Assembly: GCA_006503475.1 (NCBI GenBank)
Contig: RSEH01000204.1
Location: 1 to 64,000, forward strand
Reading direction: 5' to 3'
Source of the DNA: Stentor roeselii
Taxonomy: Eukaryota > Ciliophora > Heterotrichea > Heterotrichida > Stentoridae
DNA: 64,000 bases
Both the position numbers and the translations under genes were made by a program. Below the pieces are notes generated by a model. It saw only the letters and a program-made list of their open reading frames with translations. It did no database searches and had not been told where the DNA came from. Shown in pieces: positions 1 to 10,843 of the stretch. Positions within the stretch are counted from its first letter, which is position 1. Each line of letters begins with the position of its first letter.

Positions 1-697
1 TTTAAGTGAAACCTAACTATGATTATTTTAATAATTGATCCTATTGAAATCTTTTGGTTTTGTTGACCACTATTAGAAGTAATTATTACTTTCAAAAAAC
101 ATTACTGGAAGAGCAAACTATGATAAATGCTTACCTAGATTACATCATAAAAACCCAAAAACTAATAACTCATAATGATCAATAATCTATTAAATATGCT
201 TTCTTATTCTAATCATAAAATCATTCAAATTTATAGTGGAGAAATATTTTTACTCAAAAGAAACTAATATACATATAGAGATACAAAATGGAGTATCTTT
301 TAGATTTGTAAATTTATGATAATATTTGGATCGACAAAAATTATTCCAAACATACTAACTAGAAAATAAGCTTTCTTAAGAAGTAATCTTAAATTTAACT
401 ACTTATATTTAATCATTTTTGAAACTTAAAAAATTTATTATTTTATAAAGGGTACTCCAGCATCTATCTTGATACTTTTCTATGCTTTTAGAAATAGTTG
501 TTTATAAAATTAACTGAAAATCATATCTAAACCAAGTATTTAAATACTAATTCAAATGATTAATGATTCAAAACTCATTTTCAATTCACTTCCCCTAATG
601 CATAGCCACTTTCTCTTATATTCTCAGATTCATTATAAATTAGTACAGTCATTAATATCCATCCCCTAAAAGAGCTTAAGCTCGAATAATTACCTAA
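1..697. other. AT-rich 3' flank of arrestin copy 1
   Basis: No gene is seen here. From about position 120 the sequence matches the 3' flank of arrestin copy 2 (about 2481-2976), so most of this stretch belongs to the left unit of a tandem duplication. The first 120 bases are unremarkable AT-rich sequence with no telomere repeat. Confidence 0.6.
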
Positions 698-2480
698 CTA
701 AAACTTAGTCTGATCTAAAGGATTGACTTCATTTTTTCCTTGTAATTTAAAATGAGTCCCTTCCGCTTCCAAGCTATGATCATAAGCCACCTCAGCAGGT
801 CTATAAACTTGAGGATTCCAATTATAAGGAGCTACAATATTTGGCTTATCGAATTTTACTTCACTATCCAATATAAAAGATCTTACTGTTCCAGGTCGAT
901 CGCCACAACAAAGACAATCAGTATCGAGTACAAGGTCTATATCAATAAAAAAGGCGCAACTAAAATATTTCCCTTCATAATTGCACATCTTCGGAAGAAA
1001 CTCAGAAATTGTAGGGAAACTATTAAAGCTGATAATATATCTTATTCCTTTATCACCTTCACATTTTTCTCCTGATTTTATATCAACTTTCAAAGTTGAA
1101 TTACACAAGGGTATTGTGACGACATGTCGATAATCCTGGAAAGTATTTATAGCACCTCGGGCTATACATGATGCTGAAATTTCAATGCCTTTTATTTTTG
1201 CCTTACTTTTTGAATTATCAATGTCGATAATACATTCTAAAGGGGTTGTTGAACTGTATTTATCATTAATCCACCGAACATTTAAGTCTATTGTTCCTTT
1301 CTTTTTAAAACACCACGCGGTTACCTTGGCAGTTACATGATCTTCATGAGGTCCATGCACTGAATGAATACATTTGATCCAAAGTTGCTGGGTGTTCTTA
1401 ATATTCACTTCGGGACCATTCAAAAGAGCCTTTACTTTGTATAGCATTCTGAGTAAAATATCATGTCCCAAATAACTGAAGCTTCCTTGTAAGGATGGAG
1501 GAAGGACTAATGAGAAGGGTATTGAGAACTGACTCGGTTGTACAGGGGTTTCCCAGCTCATTAATACGTAATCTGTTTTTGATATTAGGGCTTTTAGCAT
1601 TTTATGATCCTTATAGTCATCATATCGCCTGCCTAACCTTACATGCTCAACTCCTTTGAAACGTAAGTAAAGCTTACTAGGAGGAATGGGTTGAGTAAGG
1701 ATGATGTTTATTGACCCACGAACCTGCTCTCCTGGATAGAATTCATACTTTTCTAAGACGATCTTTAAAACTCCTTGAGTTGAAATGTCTGATCCCATTT
1801 TTATTATTCTACAAGAAAAATACCAGAAAGGTTTGCAGATTGATTTATTATTAGTTGAATTGATATAAAGTGCTTATTAGGGTAAAATTTTATAGATTCT
1901 AAATATATTCAAACTTTTAGGATTTATTTCATAATTGATTAAAGTTATCTTTAATAAGGAGATTCGAGTTTTGAGGTATCATTTAGGTCTAAGTAGTTTA
2001 CGTCAACCAGTGTGACCTTTCATTCAACGATTTAAGTAATTAAAATTATTTAAGGGTATAAAAAAATTAATTTTTTATGTGAATACTCCAATTCTAATGA
2101 ACTTAACGAAAGCAAGAAAAATAAACTATCATAATAGTGATATATTATTTATGCTCTTAGAGCGAATATAATATAACTACAAGATTGAACAAAATTATAG
2201 GGTTTTTTTTAGTTCTTATTTAATCAATCCAATTAAATGAGTATAATTTCATATAAAGTCAATACAATAAATAATTACAGGAACTATTGATGAATCTTAA
2301 AAAACATTAGGAAATTAAAAAAGATTATATCATGAACTATTTACAGTAAATTAAAATTTAAGAGTAAAAAGAATATAGTCCGTAAAGAGAAAAAACAAGC
2401 AAATTACGATTTAATATAATTAAACCAAATTACTTTATTTGATAGATTATGCAAATTATACATTGAAAGAAGAGGATGCT
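120..2480. repeat. Tandem duplication, unit A (arrestin copy 1 and flanks)
   Basis: This segment of about 2.35 kb is repeated directly as 2481-4772. Homology covers the 3' flank, the whole arrestin-like gene and several hundred bases of 5' flank. The first 200 bases upstream of the two start codons (1799 and 4081 onward) are nearly identical apart from a 3-base indel. Both units end in the same short sequence, gaagaggatgct, at 2480 and 4772. Boundaries were placed by eye and are approximate to some tens of bases. Confidence 0.85.
698..1798 (-). CDS. Arrestin-like protein, tandem copy 1
   Basis: A 366-residue member of the arrestin/ARRDC superfamily. The arrestin N domain lies at about residues 10-145, with the family-type PGEQVRG turn at 22-28. 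The C domain lies at about 160-315. Two signatures recur in every intact paralogue here: a Cys cluster CLCCGD (295-300) and NWNPQ (326-330) before a polar tail. The protein begins MGSDIS, which fits the N-myristoylation consensus (Gly2, Ser6), so membrane attachment is predicted. Family members are scaffolds that bind membrane cargo and receptors; the partner here is unknown. The start is the first ATG after an AT-rich flank, and the stop is TAG. The family call is firm; the role is inferred. Confidence 0.85.
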   Translation of the reverse strand: MGSDISTQGVLKIVLEKYEFYPGEQVRGSINIILTQPIPPSKLYLRFKGVEHVRLGRRYDDYKDHKMLKALISKTDYVLMSWETPVQPSQFSIPFSLVLPPSLQGSFSYLGHDILLRMLYKVKALLNGPEVNIKNTQQLWIKCIHSVHGPHEDHVTAKVTAWCFKKKGTIDLNVRWINDKYSSTTPLECIIDIDNSKSKAKIKGIEISASCIARGAINTFQDYRHVVTIPLCNSTLKVDIKSGEKCEGDKGIRYIISFNSFPTISEFLPKMCNYEGKYFSCAFFIDIDLVLDTDCLCCGDRPGTVRSFILDSEVKFDKPNIVAPYNWNPQVYRPAEVAYDHSLEAEGTHFKLQGKNEVNPLDQTKF

Positions 2481-2976
2481 TGTCCAGATTAGATAAAAAT
2501 CTAAAAACTAATAAATCATAATGATCAATAATGTATTAAATATGCTTTCTCATCCTTATGATAAATTAATTGAAATTTATAGTGTAGAAATACTTTGACT
2601 AAAAAGAAAACTAAAATACAAATCCAGAAACATAACGGAGTATCGTTCACATATTGTAAATTTATCAAAATATGTGTGGATCGACTAAAAGATCATTCCA
2701 AACATACTATGTAGAAAATAAACTACCTTAAGCAGTAATATTAAATTTTACTACTTATTTAAATCATCTCTGAGACTTACAAAATTTATTATTTAGATGA
2801 AGGGTAATCCAGTGTATATTCTGGATACTTGTCTATGCTTTTAGAAATTGATCAAAATTTCTTTTCAATTCACTTCTCCTAAATCATATGCACTTCCACT
2901 TAAAATTCTCAGATTCATCATAAATTAGTCTACTTTCAATATCATCTCTCTAAAGAGCTTGAAATTGAATGATTAC
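1799..2976. other. AT-rich intergenic DNA inside the tandem duplication
   Basis: No coding signal. The right part of unit A (to about 2480) is the 5' flank of arrestin copy 1 and matches 4081-4772. The left part of unit B is the 3' flank of copy 2. Conservation of the 5' flank implies that promoter and gene were copied together. Confidence 0.6.
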
Positions 2977-4772
2977 CTAACTAAATTTAGTCTGATCTAA
3001 ATGATTGCCCTCATTTTTTCCTTGTTTTTTAAACTGAGTCCCTTCTGCTTCCAAGCTATGATTATAAACAAACTCAGCAGGTCTATAAACTTGAGGATTC
3101 CAATTATTAGGAACTTCAATATTCGGCTTATCAAATTTTACTTCACTATCCAATATAAAAGATCTTGCAGTTCCAGGTCGATCACCACAACAAAGACAAT
3201 GAGTATCAAGTACAAGGTCTATATCAATAAAAAAAGCACAAGAAAACAATCTTCCTTCATAAGTACACATCTTCGGAAGGAACTCAGGAATTCTAGGGAA
3301 ACTATTAAAGCTGATAATATATCTTATTCCTTTATCACCTTCACATTTTTCCCCTGGTTTTATATCAACTTTTAAAGTTGAATTACACATCGGCATTCTA
3401 ATGGTGCGTCGATAATCTTGGAAGGTATTTATAGCAGCTCGGGCAATACACGATGCTGACATTTCAATGCCTTTTATATTTGCAAGACTTTTTGAATTAT
3501 CAATGTCGATAATACATTCTAAAGGGGTTGTTGAACTGTATTTATCATTAATCCATCGAACATTAAAGTCTATTGTTCCTTTCTTTTTGAAACACCATGC
3601 GGTTACCTTGGCAGTTACATGATCTTCATGAGGTCCATGCATGGAATGATTAGTTTTGATCCAAAGGTCCTGGGTGTTCTTGATATACACTTCGGGACCT
3701 TTCAAAAGAGCCTTTACTTTGTACTTCATTAAGAGTAAAATACGAGGTACCATATAACTGAAGCTTCCTTGTAAGGATGGAGGAAGGACTAATGAGAAGG
3801 GTATTGAGAACTGACTCGGTTGTACAGGGGTTTCCCAGCTCATTAATAAGTAATCTGTCTTTGATATTGGGGCTTTTAGTATCCAGCGATCCTTATAGCG
3901 ACGGTTTAGCTTGCCTAACTTTACGTGTTCAACTCCTTTGAAACGTAAGTAAAGCTTACTAGGAGGAATGGGTTGAGTAAGGATGATGTTTATTGACCCA
4001 CGAACCTGCTCTCCTGGATAGAATTCATACTTTTCTAAGACGATCTTTAAAACTCCTTGAGTTGAAATGTCTGATCCCATTTTTATTATTCTCCAACAAG
4101 AAAAATACCAGAAAGGTTTGCAGATTGATTTATTATTAGTTGAATTGATATAAAGTGCTTATTAGGGTAAAATTTTATAGATTCTAAATATATTCAAACT
4201 TTTAGGATTTATTTCATAATTGATTAAAGTTATCTTTAATAAGGAGATTCGAGTTTTTGAGCATCATTTAGGTCTTAGTAGTTTACACTAACTAGTGTGA
4301 TCTTTCATTTAACGATTAAAGTCATTAAATTATTTAAAGGGCATAAAAAAATTAATTTTTTTTGAGAATACTTCAATTCCGAGTAAATTCTTATGAATTA
4401 AACGAAAGCAAGAAAAATAAACTATCATAGAAGATTGATATATTATTTATTTTCTTAGAGCGAATATGATATAACTAAAAGATTAAACAAAATTATAGGG
4501 TTTTTTTAGTTCTTATTTAGTCAATCCAATTAAATGAGTATAATTTCATATAAAGTCAATACAATAAATAATTACAAGAATTATTGATCAATCTTAAATA
4601 CATTGGGAAATTAAAAACGATCATATCATGAACTAGCTACAGTATATTAAAATTTTAAGAGTAGCAAGTGTTTAATTTGGAAGGAGGAAGCAAAGGTATT
4701 ATGAATTATTCTTAAACCAAATTAATTTATTTGATAGATTATGTAAATTATACATTGAAAGAAGAGGATGCT
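2481..4772. repeat. Tandem duplication, unit B (arrestin copy 2 and flanks)
   Basis: The second direct copy of the arrestin-containing unit at 120-2480. Coding and proximal 5' sequence are far better conserved than the distal 3' flank, which has gained indels: gene starts are offset by 2282 bases but matching 3' flank by about 2346. After 4772 the sequence loses similarity to unit A. Confidence 0.85.
2977..4080 (-). CDS. Arrestin-like protein, tandem copy 2
   Basis: A 367-residue arrestin-like protein, identical to copy 1 over its first 53 residues (MGSDIS start with Gly2 and Ser6). It then differs in short patches, at about residues 54-72 and 110-145, with identical blocks between. CLCCGD and NWNPQ are conserved. 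Relative to copy 1, one T is missing beside the stop codon, so the end reads on for one extra Ser before another TAG. The clustered differences look like loop diversification or gene conversion rather than even drift. Shared 5' flanks suggest shared expression control with copy 1. Membrane-anchored adaptor function is inferred. Confidence 0.85.
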   Translation of the reverse strand: MGSDISTQGVLKIVLEKYEFYPGEQVRGSINIILTQPIPPSKLYLRFKGVEHVKLGKLNRRYKDRWILKAPISKTDYLLMSWETPVQPSQFSIPFSLVLPPSLQGSFSYMVPRILLLMKYKVKALLKGPEVYIKNTQDLWIKTNHSMHGPHEDHVTAKVTAWCFKKKGTIDFNVRWINDKYSSTTPLECIIDIDNSKSLANIKGIEMSASCIARAAINTFQDYRRTIRMPMCNSTLKVDIKPGEKCEGDKGIRYIISFNSFPRIPEFLPKMCTYEGRLFSCAFFIDIDLVLDTHCLCCGDRPGTARSFILDSEVKFDKPNIEVPNNWNPQVYRPAEFVYNHSLEAEGTQFKKQGKNEGNHLDQTKFS

Positions 4773-5116
4773 AAAGTAAAAAGTTTTTAAGTATTAAAAA
4801 AAATATCAAAATTTTCATCAATAATTTATTACAATTTGATGTGTCAATTAACATCTAAATTTTTTTTTCACCCAAAAAATGATTGATTGTCTGAAAACTA
4901 ACTTCAATCTGTTCAAAATAGTGTAAATAAGTTAAAAAAATTACAATTATAAGAATTCAACTGAAATTACTATATCTAAGATAAACGATATAAGAGTTTA
5001 AATGATTCACTCTCTACACCTAATTCATACTCACTTTGAAATAAAGATTTTCTATTAAATAATATAATCTCTAATTTCCATCTTTTCAAAAACTTTAAAC
5101 TTGAATAATTATCTAA
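4081..5116. other. AT-rich intergenic DNA between arrestin copies 2 and 3
   Basis: The first 690 bases are the unit B 5' flank, matching 1799-2480. Beyond 4772 the sequence is unique AT-rich DNA without a convincing reading frame. Confidence 0.55.
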
Positions 5117-6217
5117 CTAAAACTTAGTCTGATCTAAATGATTTCCCTCATTTTTTCCTTGCTGTTGAAAATGAGTCCCTTGGGCTTCCAATCTAGAATC
5201 ATAAACCACCTCAGCAGGTCTATAAACTTGAGGATTCCAATTATCAGGAGCTACATAATTCGGCGATTCAAATCTTGCTTCACTCTCCAAAAGAAAATTT
5301 CTTAAAGCTCCAGGTCGATCACCACAACAAAGACAAGAACTATCTAGTATAAGTTCGAATTCAACAAAGAAGTTGCAAGTAAACAATTTCCCTTCATAAT
5401 TGCACATCTTTGGAAGAAAATCAGGAAGTCTAGGAAAACTATTAAAGCTTATAGTAAATCTTTTTCCTTGATCACCTTCACATTTTTCCCCAGGTTTTAT
5501 ATCAACTTTCAAAGTTGACTGACACATTGGCATCTTGATGGTTTGTCGATAATCTTGGAAATTATTTATAGCAGCTCTGGCAATACACAATGCTGACATT
5601 TCAATGCCTTTTATTTTCGCCTTACTTTTTGAATTATCAATGTCGATAATACATACTAAAGGGGTAGTTGAACTGTATTTATCATTAATCCATCGAACAG
5701 TGATATCTATTGTTCCTTTCTTCTTGAAACACCATGCGATAATCTTAGCAGTTACATGATCTTCATGAGGTCCATGCATGGAAAGATTAGTTTTGATCCA
5801 AAGGTCCTGGGTGTTCTTGATATTCACTTCGGGACCTTTCAAAAGAGCCTTTACTTTGTACTTCATTCTTAGTAAAATACCTGGTACCAAATAACTGAAG
5901 CTTCCTTGTAAGGATGGAGGAAGGACTAATGAGAAGGGTATTGAGAACTGACTTGGTTGTAAAGGGTTTTCCCAGGTCATTAATAAGTAATCTGTTTTTG
6001 ATATTGGGGCTTTTACTATCCTGCGATCTTTATAGTCATCTAATCTTAGGCCTATCAATACGTTTTCAACTCCTTTGAAACGTAAGTAAAGTTTACTAGG
6101 AGAAATGCTATGCTTAAGGATGATGTTTATTGACCCACGAAGCTGCTCTCCTGGATAAAATACATGTTTTTCTAAAACGATTTTTAACTCTCCATGGGAT
6201 GAAATTCCTATTTCCAT
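5117..6217 (-). CDS. Arrestin-like protein, copy 3 (no myristoylation site)
   Basis: A 366-residue arrestin-like protein collinear with copies 1 and 2, with the PGEQLRG turn, CLCCGDRPG and NWNPQVYRPAE. It starts MEIGIS, so Gly2 is absent and the N-myristoylation consensus of its neighbours is lost. The N-terminal 20 residues and the C domain are clearly more diverged, and its flanks do not match the duplicated unit, so this is an older duplicate. Even so, a 63-base block (5891-5953) is identical in all three copies, including silent positions. The reading frame is fully open. A soluble variant of the same adaptor is a reasonable inference. Confidence 0.83.
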   Translation of the reverse strand: MEIGISSHGELKIVLEKHVFYPGEQLRGSINIILKHSISPSKLYLRFKGVENVLIGLRLDDYKDRRIVKAPISKTDYLLMTWENPLQPSQFSIPFSLVLPPSLQGSFSYLVPGILLRMKYKVKALLKGPEVNIKNTQDLWIKTNLSMHGPHEDHVTAKIIAWCFKKKGTIDITVRWINDKYSSTTPLVCIIDIDNSKSKAKIKGIEMSALCIARAAINNFQDYRQTIKMPMCQSTLKVDIKPGEKCEGDQGKRFTISFNSFPRLPDFLPKMCNYEGKLFTCNFFVEFELILDSSCLCCGDRPGALRNFLLESEARFESPNYVAPDNWNPQVYRPAEVVYDSRLEAQGTHFQQQGKNEGNHLDQTKF

Positions 6218-7323
6218 TTTTATTATTCACCAGCAAGAAACAAGTAATATCTCATGCCGATTGAAGATTATATAATTTATTTTGATAAGAGGTAAAACTA
6301 CGGCAAAATTATTGAAAATTTCATAAAAGTTTAGATTTTATGAAAAATTTGTGTAGTATATTTGTTTAAGTCAGCTATTCAGTGATTTTTTACTTTAGTA
6401 ATGAATTATATTGAATAAATTGGATTCTCATATGTTAAGGAGGGTATTAATGACTAAACCTTAACAAAGTTTTTTATATAAAAATTTTGAAATTTACATT
6501 AATTGTCCTAAAATTTGAATAATGAACAAACGAGAAAATAAGCTTTATTATCAGAACTTTTTGCATCATAAATTATGAATCACATTATAATAATAATTGT
6601 GTTAAGACATATTGTATGCAAAAATTAAATTAAGGGATATTTAATTTATATCTTAATCAAACTTTTATTTTCGAAGTAACTTTATTTTAAAGTACCAGGC
6701 TATTATTATATAATACTTTTCCACACTAATCTAATAGCTTAAATTCTGTCTGAAGTTTTATGCTATTTTTTGTTAAGACTTCATTCAGCCAAAATACAAA
6801 ATTTTTCAGATAGTTTCCATAATAATAAAGATTAAGTTATTTAAACTATTCAAAATTTATTAAGGAATGAAAGTAAACTAACTTGCTCTAATTATTTTCT
6901 AGTATGCAAGAAAAAATATCCTTTTACTAGTTTTTGTAAGAATCATCATATTTTTTCTAATAGTAAAATAGTTCTAATTTACTTATTTCAGATCAGTGAG
7001 CTTTCATAAAGAAGTGAACCCCAAAAAGCAAACTTTGATAAATTAAAAAATATTTGCATGATTCACCTTCAAACATGATAGAATATGAATAAATGAGTAT
7101 TATTTTCAGAAATAAAGAATCAGTTTTATCAAGTATTTAACTTTTATAATATGTTAAAGTCTGAATATAATTACTTATCTCATATTTTCAAGTTAACTTA
7201 TTTAAATTTATACTTTCTAAATTGTAATTCTAATCAAATTATAATTTCTAGATATTTTTAAATAATTTAGGTCTTCACAATAAATTTAAATTAGAGAAAA
7301 CTATCTAAATAACTATAACTTAT
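6218..7323. other. AT-rich intergenic DNA, no gene seen
   Basis: About 1.1 kb of AT-rich sequence with dense stops in all frames. It separates arrestin copy 3 from the acyltransferase gene. Nothing recognisable is seen. Confidence 0.5.
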
Positions 7324-9147
7324 CTACCTACTCAAATAATTTCGAGAAAGATTTAAGAAAGGAGTCTCTATCAACACTTTCAAAATAATCGAGACTATAA
7401 TAGTAGTCCCATATAAACCCAGAAATACCCAAAAAACATTTTTCAATTCAAACACAACCATCTCATTCCCATTCACAAAAACTAAAAAGAACAAGACAGG
7501 ATGTATAATATACATCGAGTAAGAAATATCAGCTAAAAACTTAAAAATTCTCATTTCCAGAAAATTCCTAACTCTCTTCAAATGTCCAAGAAGCATCGGA
7601 AAAATCAAGAAACTAATTCCCAAAGCGAAAATTAGCCGTTGAAACACCAACCAGACAGTATTTCCGATAATTCCTAGACTATCTTGTCCATAAACATTAT
7701 AATAATGTGGCCCAACAATTGAAAACCCAACAAAAGCCAATCCAACAAAATATAAAAATCCTCTCCACTTTTCTCGATTCACTATTTTCACCCAAAAATT
7801 TTCAAATTGTTCTCCCCAAGAGTCTTTTTCCGAGTAAGCAAGACTGACTTTACTTTTTTTTTGAGTTGCTTTCAAGTAAATAAATCCTAAAACCACTCCA
7901 ACAATGAAAGTTGAAATTCTTGAGTATGGTCTAGTATAAATGAACTGAGCAATATCTAAATTAAGCATTAGCTGTTGATTAGAGATATTGCAATTATATG
8001 TCATTCCGAAATAAGTGATACAAGCCATGCTGCATATAACATAAAAAGCAGCAAGAGCATATCCGTTGCTTTTGTTTTTATGATAGGCGATTAATATCAA
8101 ACTGCATGATAAGTAAAACTGGAAATCAGCTGAAGTGCTCCAGGCCCATCCCAAGTGCCACCCTTGATCGACCATATACAAATTATTAGTGAAAACAAGA
8201 CTTGACCACCAAGGCATATTAGAATCGCTGAATGCTACTAAAGAAGTCATTAGATGATGCGATTTAGGAGTGGCCCCATAGAAAGTCCTGTCAAATCCTA
8301 CTAAAAAATAAAGAATCGGCCATATTCGAAGAAGTCTTCTTGCAAAATGCCTTGTCCAACTAAAGTCATTTCCTTTAACCCTGAGTTCTTGAATAGTCAA
8401 AACACTCATCAAGAAACCTGAAAGGATGAAAAATATGTCAACTGAATAGCTCATCATAATTATCAAATGTACTGAAAATGGACTTGAAGTTATTAAATTG
8501 ATTAGGTCGATGTGATTAGAAGTTGCAAAACAGTTGCTAAATATATAAGAATGATGGAAAATGATACTCAACGATGCTATTGACCTTATTCCATTCAACG
8601 CTTCAAGATTATCTGAGGATTTTGAATAGCTGAAAAGGCTTTTAAAGTTTTTCAATATTGAGAAATCATTTAAAAAATGATCTTGATTTTTTAATAGTGA
8701 GTAAAAGGTACCCAGTACTTCGAAAAGTAGCAGAATCAGAAAGCAAATTATGAAAAAATATGAAACTTTTAACATCGGTTCAGTTTTAGAAAGGTCAAGG
8801 CATTTGATCAAGACCTTATTTGAGGAAAATTTTTCAGATAGTTGATGTTTTAAGCTCAAACTATCTAAAATCTTTTGTCCTTCGTTCATATCACAGTCGC
8901 TGGGCAAACAGAATCCATAAGATCCTAATGGAAATATCGTTTTCAACCAGATGACAGTGACATATATTCCTTTATCAGATAGACATTCTGGGTATTTCTC
9001 AAAGTAATCAAATCCTATTCCGTCATCCTCATAGGTCTTCATCCTGGGCACCAGGTCTTGTTTGAACCTGCTTTCCAGATGTTCCTCACAAGTTTCAGCC
9101 CATGCCACCTTTTCATTCAAAAGAGCTATCAGGCAAAACCAAAGCAT
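7324..9147 (-). CDS. NRF-6-like membrane acyltransferase (acyltransferase 3 family)
   Basis: A 607-residue protein with a short hydrophobic N-terminal segment, probably a signal peptide. A Cys-containing extracellular-type domain follows (about 20-105, with FCLPSDCD typical of NRF domains), then a membrane helix near 129-150 and an acyltransferase 3 domain from about 160 to the end. That domain opens with the NGIRSIASLSIIFHHS motif, whose His is the usual catalytic candidate, and continues with many hydrophobic helices. Relatives include C. elegans NRF-6 and NDG-4, which act in lipid transport or acyl transfer. The substrate is unknown. It sits among arrestin-like genes in an AT-rich region. 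The start is the first ATG, directly before the signal peptide. Confidence 0.85.
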   Translation of the reverse strand: MLWFCLIALLNEKVAWAETCEEHLESRFKQDLVPRMKTYEDDGIGFDYFEKYPECLSDKGIYVTVIWLKTIFPLGSYGFCLPSDCDMNEGQKILDSLSLKHQLSEKFSSNKVLIKCLDLSKTEPMLKVSYFFIICFLILLLFEVLGTFYSLLKNQDHFLNDFSILKNFKSLFSYSKSSDNLEALNGIRSIASLSIIFHHSYIFSNCFATSNHIDLINLITSSPFSVHLIIMMSYSVDIFFILSGFLMSVLTIQELRVKGNDFSWTRHFARRLLRIWPILYFLVGFDRTFYGATPKSHHLMTSLVAFSDSNMPWWSSLVFTNNLYMVDQGWHLGWAWSTSADFQFYLSCSLILIAYHKNKSNGYALAAFYVICSMACITYFGMTYNCNISNQQLMLNLDIAQFIYTRPYSRISTFIVGVVLGFIYLKATQKKSKVSLAYSEKDSWGEQFENFWVKIVNREKWRGFLYFVGLAFVGFSIVGPHYYNVYGQDSLGIIGNTVWLVFQRLIFALGISFLIFPMLLGHLKRVRNFLEMRIFKFLADISYSMYIIHPVLFFLVFVNGNEMVVFELKNVFWVFLGLYGTTIIVSIILKVLIETPFLNLSRNYLSR

Positions 9148-10843
9148 TTATTACCATAAAAATGAAAACTATGCAGCCAACTTAGATAAATATTAGATTT
9201 AAATTTCTGAAAATATCACCACTTTAGAATAATTTCCCTTGAAAATTCAAGCTACAATGCCAGAACAAGGCAAAATATACATTCAAAGTGATTTTTCTGA
9301 TCACCTAGAGGTCTTAATTCCTAATTGTTATTCTGAGTGCCTTTTTTAGCTAAAAATATTACTCTTTGATCTTAAACTCATAAAAACCTCGCTAGGCTAT
9401 AAGAAAAGTTCTGTAATGGCTCTGTAGTTAATTAAAATGATTCCAAGTGAAGAATCTAATATTTTCATCTATATAATTTATCCATCAGAATCAAAATTAT
9501 TAATCTTTGCATGGGATTTCATTTACCCATTACCCAATATTTCACTACTTTCAAGATTCACTCAAAAAGTCATCACACCAAATTTCCTTAAATATTTTTT
9601 TCCAACTTGAATACTTTATACTTAAAGATGATGAAATCTTCCCTCGAATATCTAATATCCATGACGCTATCAAAACTTTTGAAATCTTATCAATCCAAGA
9701 ATATTCTCTAAAGAATCTCCACTTTCGGGTAGTTTCTCAGAAGTAAATAACAATTTAGCTAGAAGAATATGTAAAAATCTAAAAAAGGGAATAACAGAGA
9801 GAGATTCATGGATTAATTATACAGTCTTGCCTTGAATTAATTAAGTTATTTATCTTCATTTAGACTATTATAAGAGTAATGACCAGTCAAGAAGTGCCAT
9901 TTAGCAAAAAGTTATCCCGAATAAAAATTGGTAAAAAATTTAAATATTTCACTTTTTCTGACTTTTAGGGAAGAATCAAATATTACTCTATAAATTACGG
10001 AACTTCAGAATCATACGATTCAAAATATGCTAAAATTCAAATCTTTCACATAGTATGCCTTAAATAGAACATAGCAAGTTACTGTAATATAGCACAGAGA
10101 TAGATAAAAAATACTATGAATTTTAGCTTACTTAAAAAAATAAACAAAGTTGTTTTTGCATAGTTTGAAAGCGAAACCGTGCATTAAAATAATTAAACAA
10201 AGTACAAAACTTAAAAGAATTATTCTTGTACTTTTTCCCTATTTCTACTTTTGAAGCACCAAATAGTTGAAAGGAATAACTGTCTTCTGTAAAAATTAAA
10301 AGCAGGAGGCAAAAAAAATATAAACTTTCGAATTAGGTTCTTCTAAATCTTTAAATTTCTATTAGTATGCAATTTAAACTTTTTCAAATTTTTTACTGAT
10401 TTCAAGTAGTTTTTCAGTTAGCGTCCAATGATAATCTATTCAAGGCCCAATGATCCTTAAATCAAATTTTCTGCTGCTTGCCAACTGGTGAAAAGATGAT
10501 AAACTTTTAAGCTAAAATCTGAATTTATCATTAAATTTTTTTACCGTTGATATAATTTTTAATTAATTACTATGATCAAATCATCTTACATATAGTTTTT
10601 ATCAATAAAACTAATTACAAACCAAAGCTTCAATAATATTTCCTATCATGATTAAATCAAGCAGCATCAATCATTTACAATTCAATTAAATAAACACAAA
10701 TTTAGACTTAAATAATCACATCGATTATGCATCACTATATTAAAAAATCTTATGTTTTAATATCTATGTCGCAAAAATAAAAATTTCAATAAATTTCTCC
10801 ATTATCATAATAATTCTAATTAACTAACCCTAATCTTCATTAT
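9148..10843. other. Long AT-rich gap with one possible gene remnant
   Basis: About 1.7 kb without a supported intact gene. Only 9257-9746 looks partly coding and is listed separately. The remainder is AT-rich with dense stops. Confidence 0.5.
9257..9746 (+). pseudogene. Possible decayed protein gene, unrecognised
   Basis: From the ATG at 9257 one frame reads about 30 residues to a TAG, then continues with two stops as coding-like sequence. It then shifts frame near 9600 into a stretch that stays open to a TAA at 9744-9746. Composition here is less AT-rich than the flanks. No family is recognised and no duplicate is seen in the window. It could be a degraded gene or a chance run of open sequence. 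Confidence 0.25.

Noticed and set aside
9413-9427. 15-nt GTA...TAG stretch resembling an intron in the 9257-9746 remnant
   Set aside because: It lacks the TA at positions 9-10 shared by the three supported introns, and removing it does not give a continuous frame.
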